Shown in pieces: positions 48,568 through 60,374 of a stretch of 64,000 bases of DNA. This stretch comes from Capitella teleta (taxonomy: Eukaryota > Annelida > Polychaeta > Capitellidae): contig KB292627.1 of assembly GCA_000328365.1 (NCBI GenBank), forward strand, positions 112,776 through 176,775, read 5' to 3'. Position numbers and translations under genes: made by a program. Position 1 is the first letter of the stretch. Each line of letters opens with the position of its first letter. The notes under the pieces were generated by a model that worked only from the letters and a program-made list of their open reading frames with translations, ran no database searches and was not told the origin of the DNA.

Positions 48568-51500
48568 ATGGCGTCCTGGTTCAACTGCGAGAATTATAAG
48601 CTCTCTGCTTCTCTGGACATTGGTGCAACGTCCAGTGGTTATGCATACTCCTTCAGGCACCACGAGGAGAACATCATGGGCGTGTTCAACCACAAAATGC
48701 CAACAGCAGTCCTAATCAATAAAGACGGACATTTCGAGGCATTCGGATGTGAAGCACTGGAGAGATACAAGAAGTTGGATAAGAACGAGCTTCAGATGTA
48801 CTCGTTGTTTGAAAAGTTCAAGATGCAACTCATGAAAACACGGGTGAGTGCTGTGCTAATTATGATTTAAGTAGGCCTCCTATACGACACAAAAGTAACC
48901 GCCATTTTAATTCAAATAATCTTCCAAAAGCTGCGACACATAAGGATGAAAACATACGAGTAAATCCGCATGTTTTTGGGCTTTGGGCCTAGATATGGAT
49001 ATGATCCAGTGGCTCTTTAGTATCATAGATGTGGCAAGGGAAATTTTATAAAATACTATTCAATTAAAATTGATTCGTACGCATAAAGTTAGTTAGAACA
49101 GATCATTTTGATATTTCATTATTGCTGGTAATAAAAAAAAAATAAAAAATAAATAAATAAATAAATAAATACTTTATAACTATTACCGCTTAAACTAGCA
49201 TGGGGCCTAAATCCGCGTAAAAACAATAATATCCCCTAGGAATAGTATTTTGCTTACTAGTAGCCAAACATTCCATTAATCCGACTTACTTGGTTAAAAT
49301 GTGTTATTTTCAGTATCGTCGTTGTATGACATCATACCCCTATTCATACAAAATCAGACTAATTGGCCTCTTCAAAAATGTACATACATGCATTTTTCAG
49401 TGAGGAGCAGAACAAAATATGCTCGTCTCTACTAAATAACAATAAAATATGATATTCATAACAAATGTATGCTATTAAATGCTCTATAAATACCACAAGG
49501 ACTTCAGGTCATCTTAATTAAACTAAGATATCTGCATTTTAAAAGTTCATAATGCCATTTTGCAAGGTTACGTGAGAACCGTGGATCTGAGAGCAGTAAG
49601 AGCACCATTCCTTATTGTAATATTAAAACACATAATCTTTTGTAATATGCAAGTCCGTAGAGGAGGGCCAAATGAAGGATTATAGAGTGATGTTGGCATT
49701 TTGTTTCCTTTGTTGCCTCATACCATCTTGCAGCATTGCAAACCACATGGGAACTCACAAATCTGTTATAACACAGTTTGGTCAAGGTAAATGTAAAGGA
49801 GATGTGTTGGAAACGCGAGCAGGTTAATTGTTTGCTCTGAGCAATCTTGAAACCTGCTTAGCCCACTCTTTTTCCTGTCATATGAGAATACGAAAAGTTG
49901 TCTCGTCATTTCACCCTCACGCTTTGAACCCGATACTCAAATATTTCAGGTTACCCACACATATCTCCGTTACCTACCTTTCTCAAACGAGAATTCGATC
50001 ATAAGAGTCTGAGCGTGAAGTATGAATGTATTGATAAAGAAATTAGCTTGTATAAAAGAATGTTGAACACCAAATGCTGAAAGTCTTTAGATCTAAATAT
50101 ACTATGGATCAATTGAGCCTAATTCCTCACTCACGATGTTATGGAAACCTGAACGAAATCCTCTTGTTGCAGGAACTGGATCGTGAGAGTGTGTCATTTG
50201 CATCAGATGGAAAACAATTTCCTTTGATGGAAATTTTTACAATGACCTTTCGATACCTCAAAGACCGTGTGCTCAAATCAGTCGAAAGGGATCTCGGAGA
50301 GTGAGTGTATCATAATATCAACTCTAAACATAAGAAATAATTGGTATACCTGCCTGCAGGCCTGTTGATCTTGAGAAGATCCGCTGGGTGATAACCGTCC
50401 CTGCCATTTGGTCTGATGCAGCGAAACAGTTCATGAGAGAAGCTGCTGCAAAGGTTGGATTACAAGCCTTTTCACACAAAATATTTTAGTGTTGAAGACA
50501 GGGTGAAAGACTTGTTAATGTTACTCTTTAATACGATCATATTATAATTATAGGCTGGGATGAGACCACCGGTGCAGCTGATCATAGGGCTGGAGTCTGA
50601 GGTCGCTGGGTTGTACGTTGCTTTGAAACATATGAAGAGACCTGGTGTTGAGTTCGTCGTCATGGATTGTGGAGGTAATCAGATTATCACTCATATATCG
50701 AATGGTTCAATTGAAGAATATTCATTATTAGAGAACTCTGGGGCCGTATGCATAAAAGGCTGCTAGGCATAATTGTGGTGTAAGTTAAGCTCCAAGTCTA
50801 GTTCACAAAGTCTAAATAGTATACATAAAAGTGATATAACTCAAGTTGAGATCTAAACTGCTCTTAGTTGAGTAATAACTTTAGAGATGCTTCATAGCTG
50901 TTCGAAATTCTTAGTTTGCAACTAAATCAGCAATTTGGGTGTTTGGGTGGTAAATTTAAAAGGTGTTTGCAAAGATACTCCATTTAGGTGGATACGCGTC
51001 TTCGTCAAAACGCCAAAATATTTCATTAGTGCCGTGTGCAAAAGAAACAAATCGCTTCAGAGAATAGTCTGAACGGAATAACAAATTTTGCACAGCAAAA
51101 TTATTTTTATGCGAAGTAAAGGCGCCAAATTTTTCGTGGTGAGAACAGCGCCTCTAGCGAATGAAGCAGAGAGCTTGAAACAATAATATGCGCAGGCGCA
51201 GTGGCAGCTTCCTCTACTTCTCGGACTCTGATAAGTCAAGTTCTCAATTTAACTTTTACAATACTTTCTTACCCACCCACCTCCCAAGTTACACCGGTCA
51301 ATTGATGCCTGCTGAGTCCGCAGGTTGCACGTAAGGTCCCCCTATCAGTGTTTGCATCACTTTTTTACCGGCTGAGTTCCGCAAGTCAATAAATTAATGA
51401 CTGAAACACTAGAAAAATCTTCATATCGTTTAAATTAATATCACATGCTAATAGACAGTGACTAGATAACTTAGGAGACTGGCGTAATGGTCTTACGACC

Positions 51501-53926
51501 ACTGGCACGCCAGCCACCTGGAAGAAAAAGAAAAACAATGAAAAAGAAGAGAACAAAAAAAAAAGAGAACTGAAACAAATAACCGGACTAATTTTTCGAG
51601 GGACTATAGACACTATTACACCGGGGATGTGTTGAACACGGTAGATGTTATTTCGGTCTCGGGCGGTGCATCTGCCACTCCACACTTAATACCAAAGAGG
51701 AGATGGCTGTCTATTGTTGCTGAGAAGAACAGCTCTTGCAAGTGCAGTTCCACATGGAATTGTCTCAGTTACCGTAGATGGTACAGCCGGGCTGAAGCTT
51801 TCTTGCACTGTGTACTGATGTGGGATGACCATTTTAAATCGCATTGAATGGTGATGCCGAGGTATGTGTATGTTGCCACTTGCTTGATAGATTGACCCTT
51901 GATAATGATGGGTGTGATGGTGGTGTTACAAGTGCAATAAATCGAAGCACATCCCCTTGGTTTTTGTACTATTATTTAGTTCATAGGACGTCATTGTCGC
52001 ATTGGTCAATGAAATGCAAGACTGCATCCGTGCACAAAATACGTTCTTTGCCAGGGCTGAGTAGGGCAACAAGCACGATGTCATCAGCGTCTTTGACGAC
52101 CCTTGTCTCGATCATGAGAAGTTGCTCTTTGTTCATCGGTTTGAATCGTGAAGAGCACAAGAATAATAGTATATGGGAGAATTTGATGTCTCGTTAATGA
52201 TTGTTTCCTTAACACAAATTCTCCAAGTTGCGCACGCTTGAAATGAAACTATTAATTATGACGACTATTAAACCTGCCTCAGCAGCCGACACGAAACAAT
52301 TGTGTTTGAGTGCTTGTCTTAATTGGGAAATCGTAATTAAACAAATTATTTAATTCTGTGGCATGTTTCAGTTCAAACTGGTTTTGACGCCTTATGGAAA
52401 TAAATTTTGAAAGGATTATCATGATCATTACTATTCATACAATGTAACCAAGATTAATTTAAAAATTAAAGACACAATAATATTGATGATCCAAGATTGC
52501 AAATCTCAAATTTTGATTATTATGTACAATAATAACATCTATTAATATAATTATGTAATCTGAAGCAGCTGAAGTTAGTACACAAATAGGAGAAGCTAGA
52601 TTAGATCTCAACTTGTGTCATCACTCTTCTGTTGTTTAGTTGTGAACTAGACATGAACTTAGTTGGCAACTAGCCTTTAATGTATATACGGCCCCAGGAC
52701 TTCAGAAAGAAAAAAAAATGACTTCAAATGGCTCGTCCCATATTATTTTATCCCTACTGTACTTATATATAGTTGTCATTTGAATAAAATATTTTGCCAA
52801 TTGTATATAAGTCATGCATAGGACAAGTGAAATAAATCTATTTTTTTTTCCAGGAGGAATCATTGATGCCACCGCATACAAAATTGAATCAGACCAAACG
52901 CTGAAACAGATCTACGAAGCGTCTGGAAAGGATTTAGGGGGGATCAAAGTGGACGAAGCTTTCGTTGAGTTATTGGAGGAAATCGTAGGGAAACGCGTAG
53001 TGGACGCCTTCAGACAGGAATGTCCAATTGGATGGCTAATGCTGATGAGCACATTTGACCACAAGAAGAAGACCATTCAGAATCAAGAAAATGAGAGCGT
53101 GAATATCGAAATACCAAAGACCATGTATGAGATTGCGAAGAGAATTAGAGGCATAGAATTGATTGATATTATTAATCAAAGTGGTATCGTTGGCGTTCGA
53201 TGCAACACATTGAGTCTGGTGATCAGTCACAACATCATTCAAAGAATATTCAGGAATCCAGTGCGAGGGATTATCGATCACATGAGTATATTGTTGCGTA
53301 AGAAAGCGCTTGAAAACGTCTCCGTCATTCTGATGGTCGGTGGATTTAGCGAGAGTCCGATTTTACAAGCGGCCGTAAAAGAAGCCTTCGGGAGCAGAGT
53401 CAAAGTGTTGATCCCGGGGAATGTCAGTCTCTCCGTGTTGTACGGCGCAGTTGCTTTTGGACATAACCCAAATATCGTCACGACTCGCATTGCTCGTTTG
53501 ACGTATGGCGATGAGATTTGTAGGACATACGATCCACAAAAGCATGGAACAGACAAACAACGTGTTGAGGTACATGGCTCGATTGAGAGACAGACACAAA
53601 TTTTTAAAATATTCTTGAAAAGAGGTGAAGTCGTCAGTGTAAACAAGTCCAAGACGTTTACTCATTATCCAGTCACCGTGGACCAGAAGGCTGTCAGTCA
53701 CGAGTTTTATTGCACAACGAAATCGGATGTTGGTTATGTGGACGAGGAGGGCTTAGAGCTGATTGGATCATGGAGAACGCCTCTATTGGGCAAAGGACTC
53801 GACCGAAAAGTCGAAACCGAAGTTTTCTGTGGGAGGACTGAGCTTGTTGTGCAGACACGACAGGTTGGATCTGGAGACAAAGGGTGGGCGCAAAAATGTG
53901 ATTTTCTTAGCAACAAGAACATTTGA
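48568..53926 (+). CDS. HSPA12-like Hsp70-related protein, copy A
   Basis: An atypical Hsp70-type actin-fold ATPase related to HSPA12A/B. Exons: 48568-48843, 50173-50300, 50360-50453, 50554-50674, 52854-53926. The joined frame is 563 aa. Phosphate-1 region: residues 17-24 read DIGATSSG, where copy B and typical Hsp70s have DIGTTFSG or GTTYS. Phosphate-2 region: DCGGGIIDAT, where copy B has DCGGGTIDAT (Ile209 replaces Thr). The adenosine motif is intact ([14 protein letters not shown]). Compared with copy B it lacks about 9 residues after SFRHHEEN and a Ser/Thr-rich stretch in exon 4. Intron 4 is 2.2 kb because of transposon insertions, against 155 bp in copy B. It is full length and open, so probably expressed, but ATP hydrolysis is doubtful. 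Confidence 0.9.
50675..52853. mobile_element. Composite transposon insertion filling intron 4 of copy A
   Basis: The left end (about 50738) TCTGGGGCCGTATGCATAAA and the right end (about 52699) read back as CCTGGGGCCGTATATACATT. These outer ends are inverted, followed by related subterminal sequence (AAGGCT-CTAG-TGCC, CTAGTTCACAA). The interior contains a minus-strand LINE fragment (51600-52198). There is no transposase frame. Copy B has only a 155-bp intron here, so the insertion came after the duplication or was lost from B. Confidence 0.6.
51600..52301 (-). mobile_element. LINE-containing repeat, copy X
   Basis: This is the reverse complement of 60375-61358, apart from one insertion in that copy. 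Read on the minus strand it holds the post-palm part of a LINE reverse transcriptase: a [16 protein letters not shown]-like core, then YTYLGI, a [15 protein letters not shown] motif, LYHLR and DSHLLFGI. It is frame-broken. It sits in intron 4 of HSPA12-like copy A. Confidence 0.8.
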
Positions 53927-54352
53927 AATAAAATCAATGAAATAATAAATACTGTATTACATTGACCCTTTTTATTTTATTTTATTATTTTATCCATTCC
54001 GCATTATTTCAACCAAGAAACAGACAAAGATTCCAAAACATATTGTTTGAAATAGTAGTTACAGCAGATAATTTTCTGCAATGTATACTCTACTTCGTCG
54101 AAGACTGCATTTTCAAGAAAAAAAAAGTGCTTCTCGATTCTATTGACGAAAATTCTACTTGTATTCTGAGAAAGTGGTCGACTTCCAAAAGAAAATGGTG
54201 GCAAATTACCCAGCTGAAATCCCTGTTGCTCATTCTGTAAGTTCTATGCCCCCAATCCCCAATTCATCTACACGATGAATCCCACCATGTATTCGACCAA
54301 AGTCTGATATCAGCCTAATCATTACTCTAAGGCAAGTGCCTGAGAACCAATT

Positions 54353-55050
54353 ATGTAGAGTGAGCCAAAAGTAGTCTACCTACTCCATGTCAACGAATGC
54401 ATTTCAATGGCATTGCGCATTTCCGAGAAAGTGTTACAAAACAGGCCACAATGTAAAAACAACGCAGAGATGCGAAAAATGAAGACTTGGTATGCTTGGT
54501 CTAACATTTTATGCTGCTATCTCTGTCTTTCATATTCCAATTTCTTCGACATTTATGCCGATGCATCTCGTTTAATAGAGTGCATCTAACAATCCGCGAT
54601 ATTCCCCCTTTTGGCAGCAAACAGGGCCCTGGACCATGGATATGTTTCATTGAATTCATAATTAAGGCAACGCTCTCGTACTATTGCTTTGTTTGAGAGT
54701 GTTATTGTTGTGACAGTAGCACTAACGTGTATCTCCTTAAATCAAAACAACTCAGAAAGTTTGCATTTAAGCGCCATGCAACAGATCCTTAATGCATGTT
54801 CAGGGGCTTAGCTGATTTAGCTCTCTTCTCGATCACACACCACTCACATTTAAATGTTCCTCCCTCATTTAAAATTGACCTTTTAATTGATTTCTTTGCA
54901 TAATTAGGCACATAATAATAAGTTATTCAATACATACCAGGTAGTTGTTGTTTTTTTTTTTTTTGATAATTGATAAATTTTAGCAAATTTTGTAGGTAGT
55001 TTTGTTTTTAAAATGGAGTTGATAAGACTAATTTTGGCCCACACTGCATA
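54353..55050 (-). mobile_element. Mariner-like MITE, copy 3
   Basis: The ends TATGTAGAGTGAGCCAAAAG and CTAATTTTGGCCCACACTGC are inverted repeats of the same family as copies 1 and 2. The interior matches copy 1 in reverse complement (TGATTTCTTTGCATAA, TTCAGGGGCTTAGCTG, TTTGTTTGAGAGTGTTATTG). It lies between HSPA12-like genes A and B. Confidence 0.75.
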
Positions 55051-55200
55051 CCGATACTCCGCGAGTTTGGCGCATTATATCGGCCATTAGTAATGATAAA
55101 GCACACTTCGCCTAGTCTCCTAAGATCGAAGAACTCTCCGTTCGTCGGTTCTGTCAATAGAGTCAGTTGACAATAAATATTACCCGATCTTGTGGAATAT

Positions 55201-55201
<1 letters not shown>

Positions 55202-55241
<40 letters not shown>
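55202..55241. repeat. (AT)n microsatellite
   Basis: About twenty AT dinucleotides in a row, some 300 bp upstream of HSPA12-like gene B. Confidence 0.95.
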
Positions 55242-55242
<1 letters not shown>

Positions 55243-55549
55243 GTATATTTTCGAAAGACATGTACTCATGCATTCAGTATGAACAAAAAATAACGAAAAA
55301 AAAAGCATTAAAAAATAAATACACATCACTATAACTCAAGTGCTCATTAATTCTTGGTCTAGTCAACAAATTATCGCACCATTAGTCATGCATGTAGGTG
55401 TTCGTTAATTAATCATTAGATAACTACATGTCGTGCATATAATTATCACAAAGATATTTTTACATTTTTTCAAAGGGACTTCATGCTAGAACCCTGATAA
55501 CTAATATGATATCAGGTAGTAAACAATTTCTCTCGAACCATTTGGAAAT

Positions 55550-58472
55550 ATGGCATCCTGGTATAATGACGATGATTATGAGTTCTCTGCAGCTTTGGAC
55601 ATCGGCACAACGTTCAGTGGATACGCATACTCCTTCAAAGGCCGCGAAAATGACATCGCAGGCTGCAGGAACTGGGGAGCCAACTTGGGCGTCTCAAATC
55701 ACAAGACTCCGACAGCAGTCCTCGTCAACAAAGATGGAAAGTTCGAGGCATTCGGATATGAAGCACAGGAGAAATACAAGCGCTTGGAAGGAAACGAGGT
55801 TAAGATGTACTCCTTGTTTGAAAGGTTCAAGATGCAACTCATGGACACAGAGGTGAGTACTGTGCTGACTATTGTACACGTATAAGATTTAAACGATAAT
55901 GTTGATAGTTTCTTGCTGTCAAAAACCATGACAGATGAGTAGCGCACTACTTCTTAGAAAGGTTATAGATCCAACTCATGCAAACGCATCTCCATGGTAA
56001 CTATGAAGCTAACAATGGTTTGTTGTGCTTAATCTAAAATTAATCCAGTTTTATATCTGACGAAAACAATACACACTGCACATCCAGTCTCACCTCCTGA
56101 CAATTCAACTGATAGCTAACAAGTAAGTGTGTGTTGCAGTAAAAAATGAGTTGCACTTGTGCCACTTGTGAAGTTATTAATTATCATCAGTCATACCTGT
56201 CTGTGAGTGATCATTGAGCGCGATATTTTGCCACATTGCTTTTCCATTTTTGTACATGTATTCATCATTTCTTGTAATCTGCCGCTGGGCTTTTGGCTAT
56301 ATTATATAATGCCACTTATTGCAGGGACTGGATCGTGAGAGTGTGTCATTTGCAACAGATGGAAAACAACTTCCTTTGATGGAAATTTTTACAATGACCT
56401 TTCGATACCTCAAAGACCGTGTGCTCAAATCAGTCGAAATGAGTCTCGGAGAGTGAGTGCATCATAATATCAACTCTAAACATAAGAAATCATTTGTATG
56501 GTAAACACTTGGCATCAAACTCAGTTTTATACCAAATAGCGAACTTGGCATCAAACTCAATTTCAATCAATCAGAGAGCAGGATTATTTGAGCTGCGGAG
56601 TTATAGTTTAGCTCAGTTCAGTTGATTAAAGTTGTATTAGCATTGAATCACTAAATAAAATGATTAGATAATAAATATAATAAAATGATTGTATTTGTAT
56701 TTGAGTTTGACACCAAGCTTCCCATTTGATATCAAAATAAATTTGATGCCAAATTTTGTATACCTGCCTGCAGGCCTGTTGATCTTGACAAGATCCGATG
56801 GGTGATCACCGTCCCTGCCATTTGGTCTGATGCAGCGAAACAGTTCATGAGAGAAGCTGCCTTCAAGGTAAGACTAATTCTGAGTCAAACACACATTAAT
56901 AATTTCATCGTTATATTCCATAAGTCCGTGTATATATGTATAGTTTTATATGTCGGCCTATATATAGCCTGACCTATTTCAGTCATGCTAATGTACTATA
57001 TATTCAGCCATCCTTCATAGTGAATGAACAGATTAATAAATGAGGCTTCTTGTTTCTCTCCCCTCGTAGGCTGGCGTGAGAAACATCAACAAACCGATGC
57101 AGTTGATCATAGCCCTGGAGCCTGAGGTCGCTGGGTTGTATGCAGCCTCTAAGGATATGGCTCACTTCGCTTCAACATCGAGATCAAGTACTCTGATAAC
57201 CGGTGTTCACTATATTGTCATGGATTGTGGAGGTAATTAAAATATTATTCATTTGTTTAGCATCACTATATTGTATTCAGCTGCACGTAAAGCCACTCAA
57301 ATGAATATTGCATATACATGTAGGAGCTACAAGTACAATTGTACTTGTATACGACAAGTGAGATTAATATCTTATCATTATTTCCAGGAGGAACCATTGA
57401 TGCCACCGCATACAAAATTGAATCAGACCAAACGCTGAAACAGATCTACGAAGCGTCTGGAAAGGATTTAGGGGGGATCAAAGTGGACGAAGCTTTCGTT
57501 GAGTTATTGGAGGAAATCGTAGGGAAACCCGTAGTGGACGCCTTCAGACAGGAATGTCCGATTGGATGGCTAATGCTGATGAGCACATTTGACCACAAGA
57601 AGAAGACCATTCAGAATCAAGAAAATGAGAGCGTGAATATCGAAATACCAAAGACCATGTATGAGATTGCGAAGAGAATTAGAGGCATAGAATTGATTGA
57701 TATTATTAATCAAAGTGGTATCGTTGGCGTTCGATGTAACACATTGAGTCTGGTGATCAGTCACAACATCATTCAAAGAATATTCAGGAATCCAGTGCGA
57801 GGGATTATCGATCACATGAGTATATTGTTGCGTAAGAAAGCGCTTGAAAACGTCTCCGTCATTCTGATGGTCGGTGGATTTAGCGAGAGTCCGATTTTAC
57901 AAGTGGCCGTAAAAGAAGCCTTCGGGAACAGAGTCAAAGTGTTGATCCCGGGGAATGTCAGTCTCTCCGTGTTGTACGGCGCAGTTGCTTTTGGACATAA
58001 CCCGAACATCGTCACGACTCGCATTGCAAGTAAGACGTATGGTGAAGAGATTTGTGAGGCCTACGACCCCATAAAACATGGACGTGACAAACGACGAGTA
58101 AAGATCATTGAATCAGTTGAACACCAGACGAAGGTTATGCGCGTCTTCGTGACAAAAGGTGAAGCCATCAATAGAGGTCAGGTGAAGCCGTTTAAAGCTA
58201 ATCCACATACGGTCTATCAAAGGGAAGCACTCCATGCATTATACAGCACAGATAAGAAACATGTCGAATATATTGATGACGCTGATGTACACCTTATCGG
58301 CACATGGAAGACGCCCTTAGAAGGTCAAGGACCCGGCCGAGAAGTTGAATACAGAGTTTTCTTTGGGGAAACTGAGCTTGTCATTCAAACGCGACAGATT
58401 GGAACGGAAGACTGGGTGCAGCACAGCTTTAACTTTCTCAGCAGCAAAGATGAATTGGACCCCCCAAAATAG
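55550..58472 (+). CDS. HSPA12-like Hsp70-related protein, copy B
   Basis: Exons: 55550-55852, 56325-56452, 56774-56867, 57070-57232, 57388-58472, all GT-AG, giving 590 aa. Hsp70 ATPase hallmarks are kept: DIGTTFSG at 17-24 (phosphate 1), DCGGGTIDAT around 227-236 (phosphate 2, Thr232), and [13 protein letters not shown] (adenosine-binding GG motif). The C-terminal region is the HSPA12-type tail rather than a canonical Hsp70 peptide-binding domain ([14 protein letters not shown] near the end). The family is known for expansion in many invertebrates, but its function there is poorly fixed. It is a tandem paralogue of copy A, same strand. Exons 2-3 and the first part of exon 5 are almost identical to copy A, while the last 150 codons are much diverged. 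Confidence 0.93.
56500..56755. mobile_element. 256-bp MITE in intron 2 of HSPA12-like copy B
   Basis: Copy A intron 2 is 59 bp and aligns with both ends of the copy B intron. Copy B has an insertion flanked by TTGTAT (56494-56499 and 56756-56761). The insertion ends with inverted repeats, ACTTGGCATCAAACTC on the left and TTTGATGCCAAATTTT on the right. The left motif is repeated about 50 bp inside the element. There is no coding capacity, so it is non-autonomous. Confidence 0.75.
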
Positions 58473-59049
58473 TTGTTCAGTGTATATTAACTTTATCAAT
58501 TGATTGATTCATCCATAAACAGTTACTATAACTCACAATATTATAACCAAGAAACTATCTATTTCTTAGAAATATCCGTAAGAAATTAAAGATTATTGAG
58601 ACATGATAACCAATCGAGTAGTGTTTGTGATCAGTTCTTCACTGGCGTAAAGCGGTTCGCCGTCTGTGTAAATTAAGTCAAAGAACCCATAATCATCTGC
58701 TACCTTTGATTGTAAATGACTTTCCTGTAAATACCCAGCTTTATAAACGTTTTATCAATTTTTGTTATTGTTTTTGTTTTTTGTTAAAGCCATTCGTAGT
58801 GAAAATGCTTGCACCCGATTGTGCGCTGAACTGGCAATCCGTGGCAGTGGTTCTAGCGTTGCGAAGAGTATTCGTATGTACAGCACCTTTATGTTCATTC
58901 CCGTGTTTCCCTGTTAAGGTCAATTGTAATTGAGCCCAACGTAAATCATCAAGCTGATGCGACCGTGATTCGTGATTTTTTAATGTATCGTGACACCTGC
59001 AATAACCAAATTAACTATGAAAATTGTAATGAGATTATTATCCATTATG

Positions 59050-59400
59050 ATGCACTCGTTGAATTTCGATCTTTGGGTTGCTTGTTTCACTTTTATTATT
59101 TTTGATTATTTTATATATTTTTTTTTCTCATTTCCTTTTGATTATACCTTATTTGTGGTTTTATTATATTTTGATTATACCTTTTTATACCCTTTGATTA
59201 TACCTTTATCTTTTACCTCGTCTTCATGTACATATATTTTTTCTTACCTCTATTACCTCGTTTTCGTGTATATATTCATCTTCATATAATACCATTGTCT
59301 CTCTCTTCATCATCATATCTACTCGCTGGTGGCCTGGGCCTGTTCGCCAGCTTTCATTCCTGAAATTATAACAGGTCTCCTGACAATTACCTAACTATGC
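59050..59400 (+). repeat. Probable LINE 3' UTR fragment
   Basis: A T-rich non-coding stretch ends in GGCCTGGGCCTGTTCGCCAG, then CTAATGTCGAATAAAC directly before the (TCTA)n tract. A non-coding 3' end running into a simple repeat resembles a truncated CR1-like retrotransposon. Confidence 0.4.
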
Positions 59401-59430
59401 TATATCTGTACCTACACTCTAATGTCGAAT

Positions 59431-59433
59431 AAA

Positions 59434-59492
<59 letters not shown>
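59431..59492. repeat. (CTAT)n microsatellite
   Basis: About fifteen CTAT tetranucleotides in a row, directly after AATAAA. Confidence 0.95.
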
Positions 59493-59493
<1 letters not shown>

Positions 59494-59822
59494 ATACCAC
59501 AATACATGTGTGTATGAATAAAGGTTTACATTAAATGAAGCAATACTATTTTAGTATTTAGTGTTGTCTGTTGATCTCCTCTGGGTTGTTTTTAGGAGTT
59601 TTCTTTTATTACTGATGTGAAATTAAAATTTAATATTTTGTGCTAATAATTTTATGTCATTTTATAAGCGGTGGTGAGATTTTGCTTCCTACATACTAAG
59701 TACATATCATTGAGTCATAACGTCAATCAAAATACAGTGTAGGCAACGCATCACAGCATGCAAATTACCAAGCAATTTAGCTGAAGGCATCACTATACAT
59801 TGCCCTGCCAAGTTTGTTATCA

Positions 59823-60374
59823 GGGGCCGATTCCAGAAAGAAACTTAAGTGGTAAAACTAAGTTTGGGAGGGGTTAAGTTGACTAAAACGATTCCAGAAA
59901 CAAACTTAAGTCCTCTAGACCCTGCAAAACTTAAGTGACCTCTCCCCCTGACCTAAATCAAACTTAGTGAATTCAAGATGGCGCCGATCAGAAGACGCCG
60001 GTTTAATGCTATATGGTGTCAATACCAAGAAGGAGCCTTCCAGACAGGAGCAATGCTCTGGAAGGCGTTATGAAAAAAAAAAAAGCGTTATGAAAAAACA
60101 AAACAAAAACGTTATGATTGTGAAGCGGGAAAAAGAGCACTTGTTGCGTTATGATTAGGAATCAACGACGCTATACACTCGCATTTCGCGTTTGTGATGC
60201 TTTCGTTTTCGATCAAGTCTTGGAAAAATCATAAACAATTCATAAAAGTCATGTTGTAAGGTACGTTTACCACTGATCAAAAGTCTCGCCATGTCTTATA
60301 CATTCCTTGGCAGATAGCCAAATCCGACTTAGGCTACTTAAGTTAAGTTCAGCAAAAATGCGTTTGTGGAATCG
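59823..60374. mobile_element. MITE with GGGGCCGATTCC ends
   Basis: The left end GGGGCCGATTCCAGAAAGAA, then ACTTAAGTGGTAAAAC, is mirrored at the right by CTACTTAAGTTAAGTT and TTTGTGGAATCG at 60374. An internal inverted echo of the same motif occurs near 59890-59950. The final GGCCCC is missing at the right end, where the LINE-containing copy Y begins. There is no open frame of note. Confidence 0.5.

Noticed and set aside
53036-53281. Minus-strand open frame in HSPA12-like exon 5, repeated at 57570-57815
   Set aside because: It is antisense to a well-supported coding exon. It appears twice only because the two genes share a near-identical tract.
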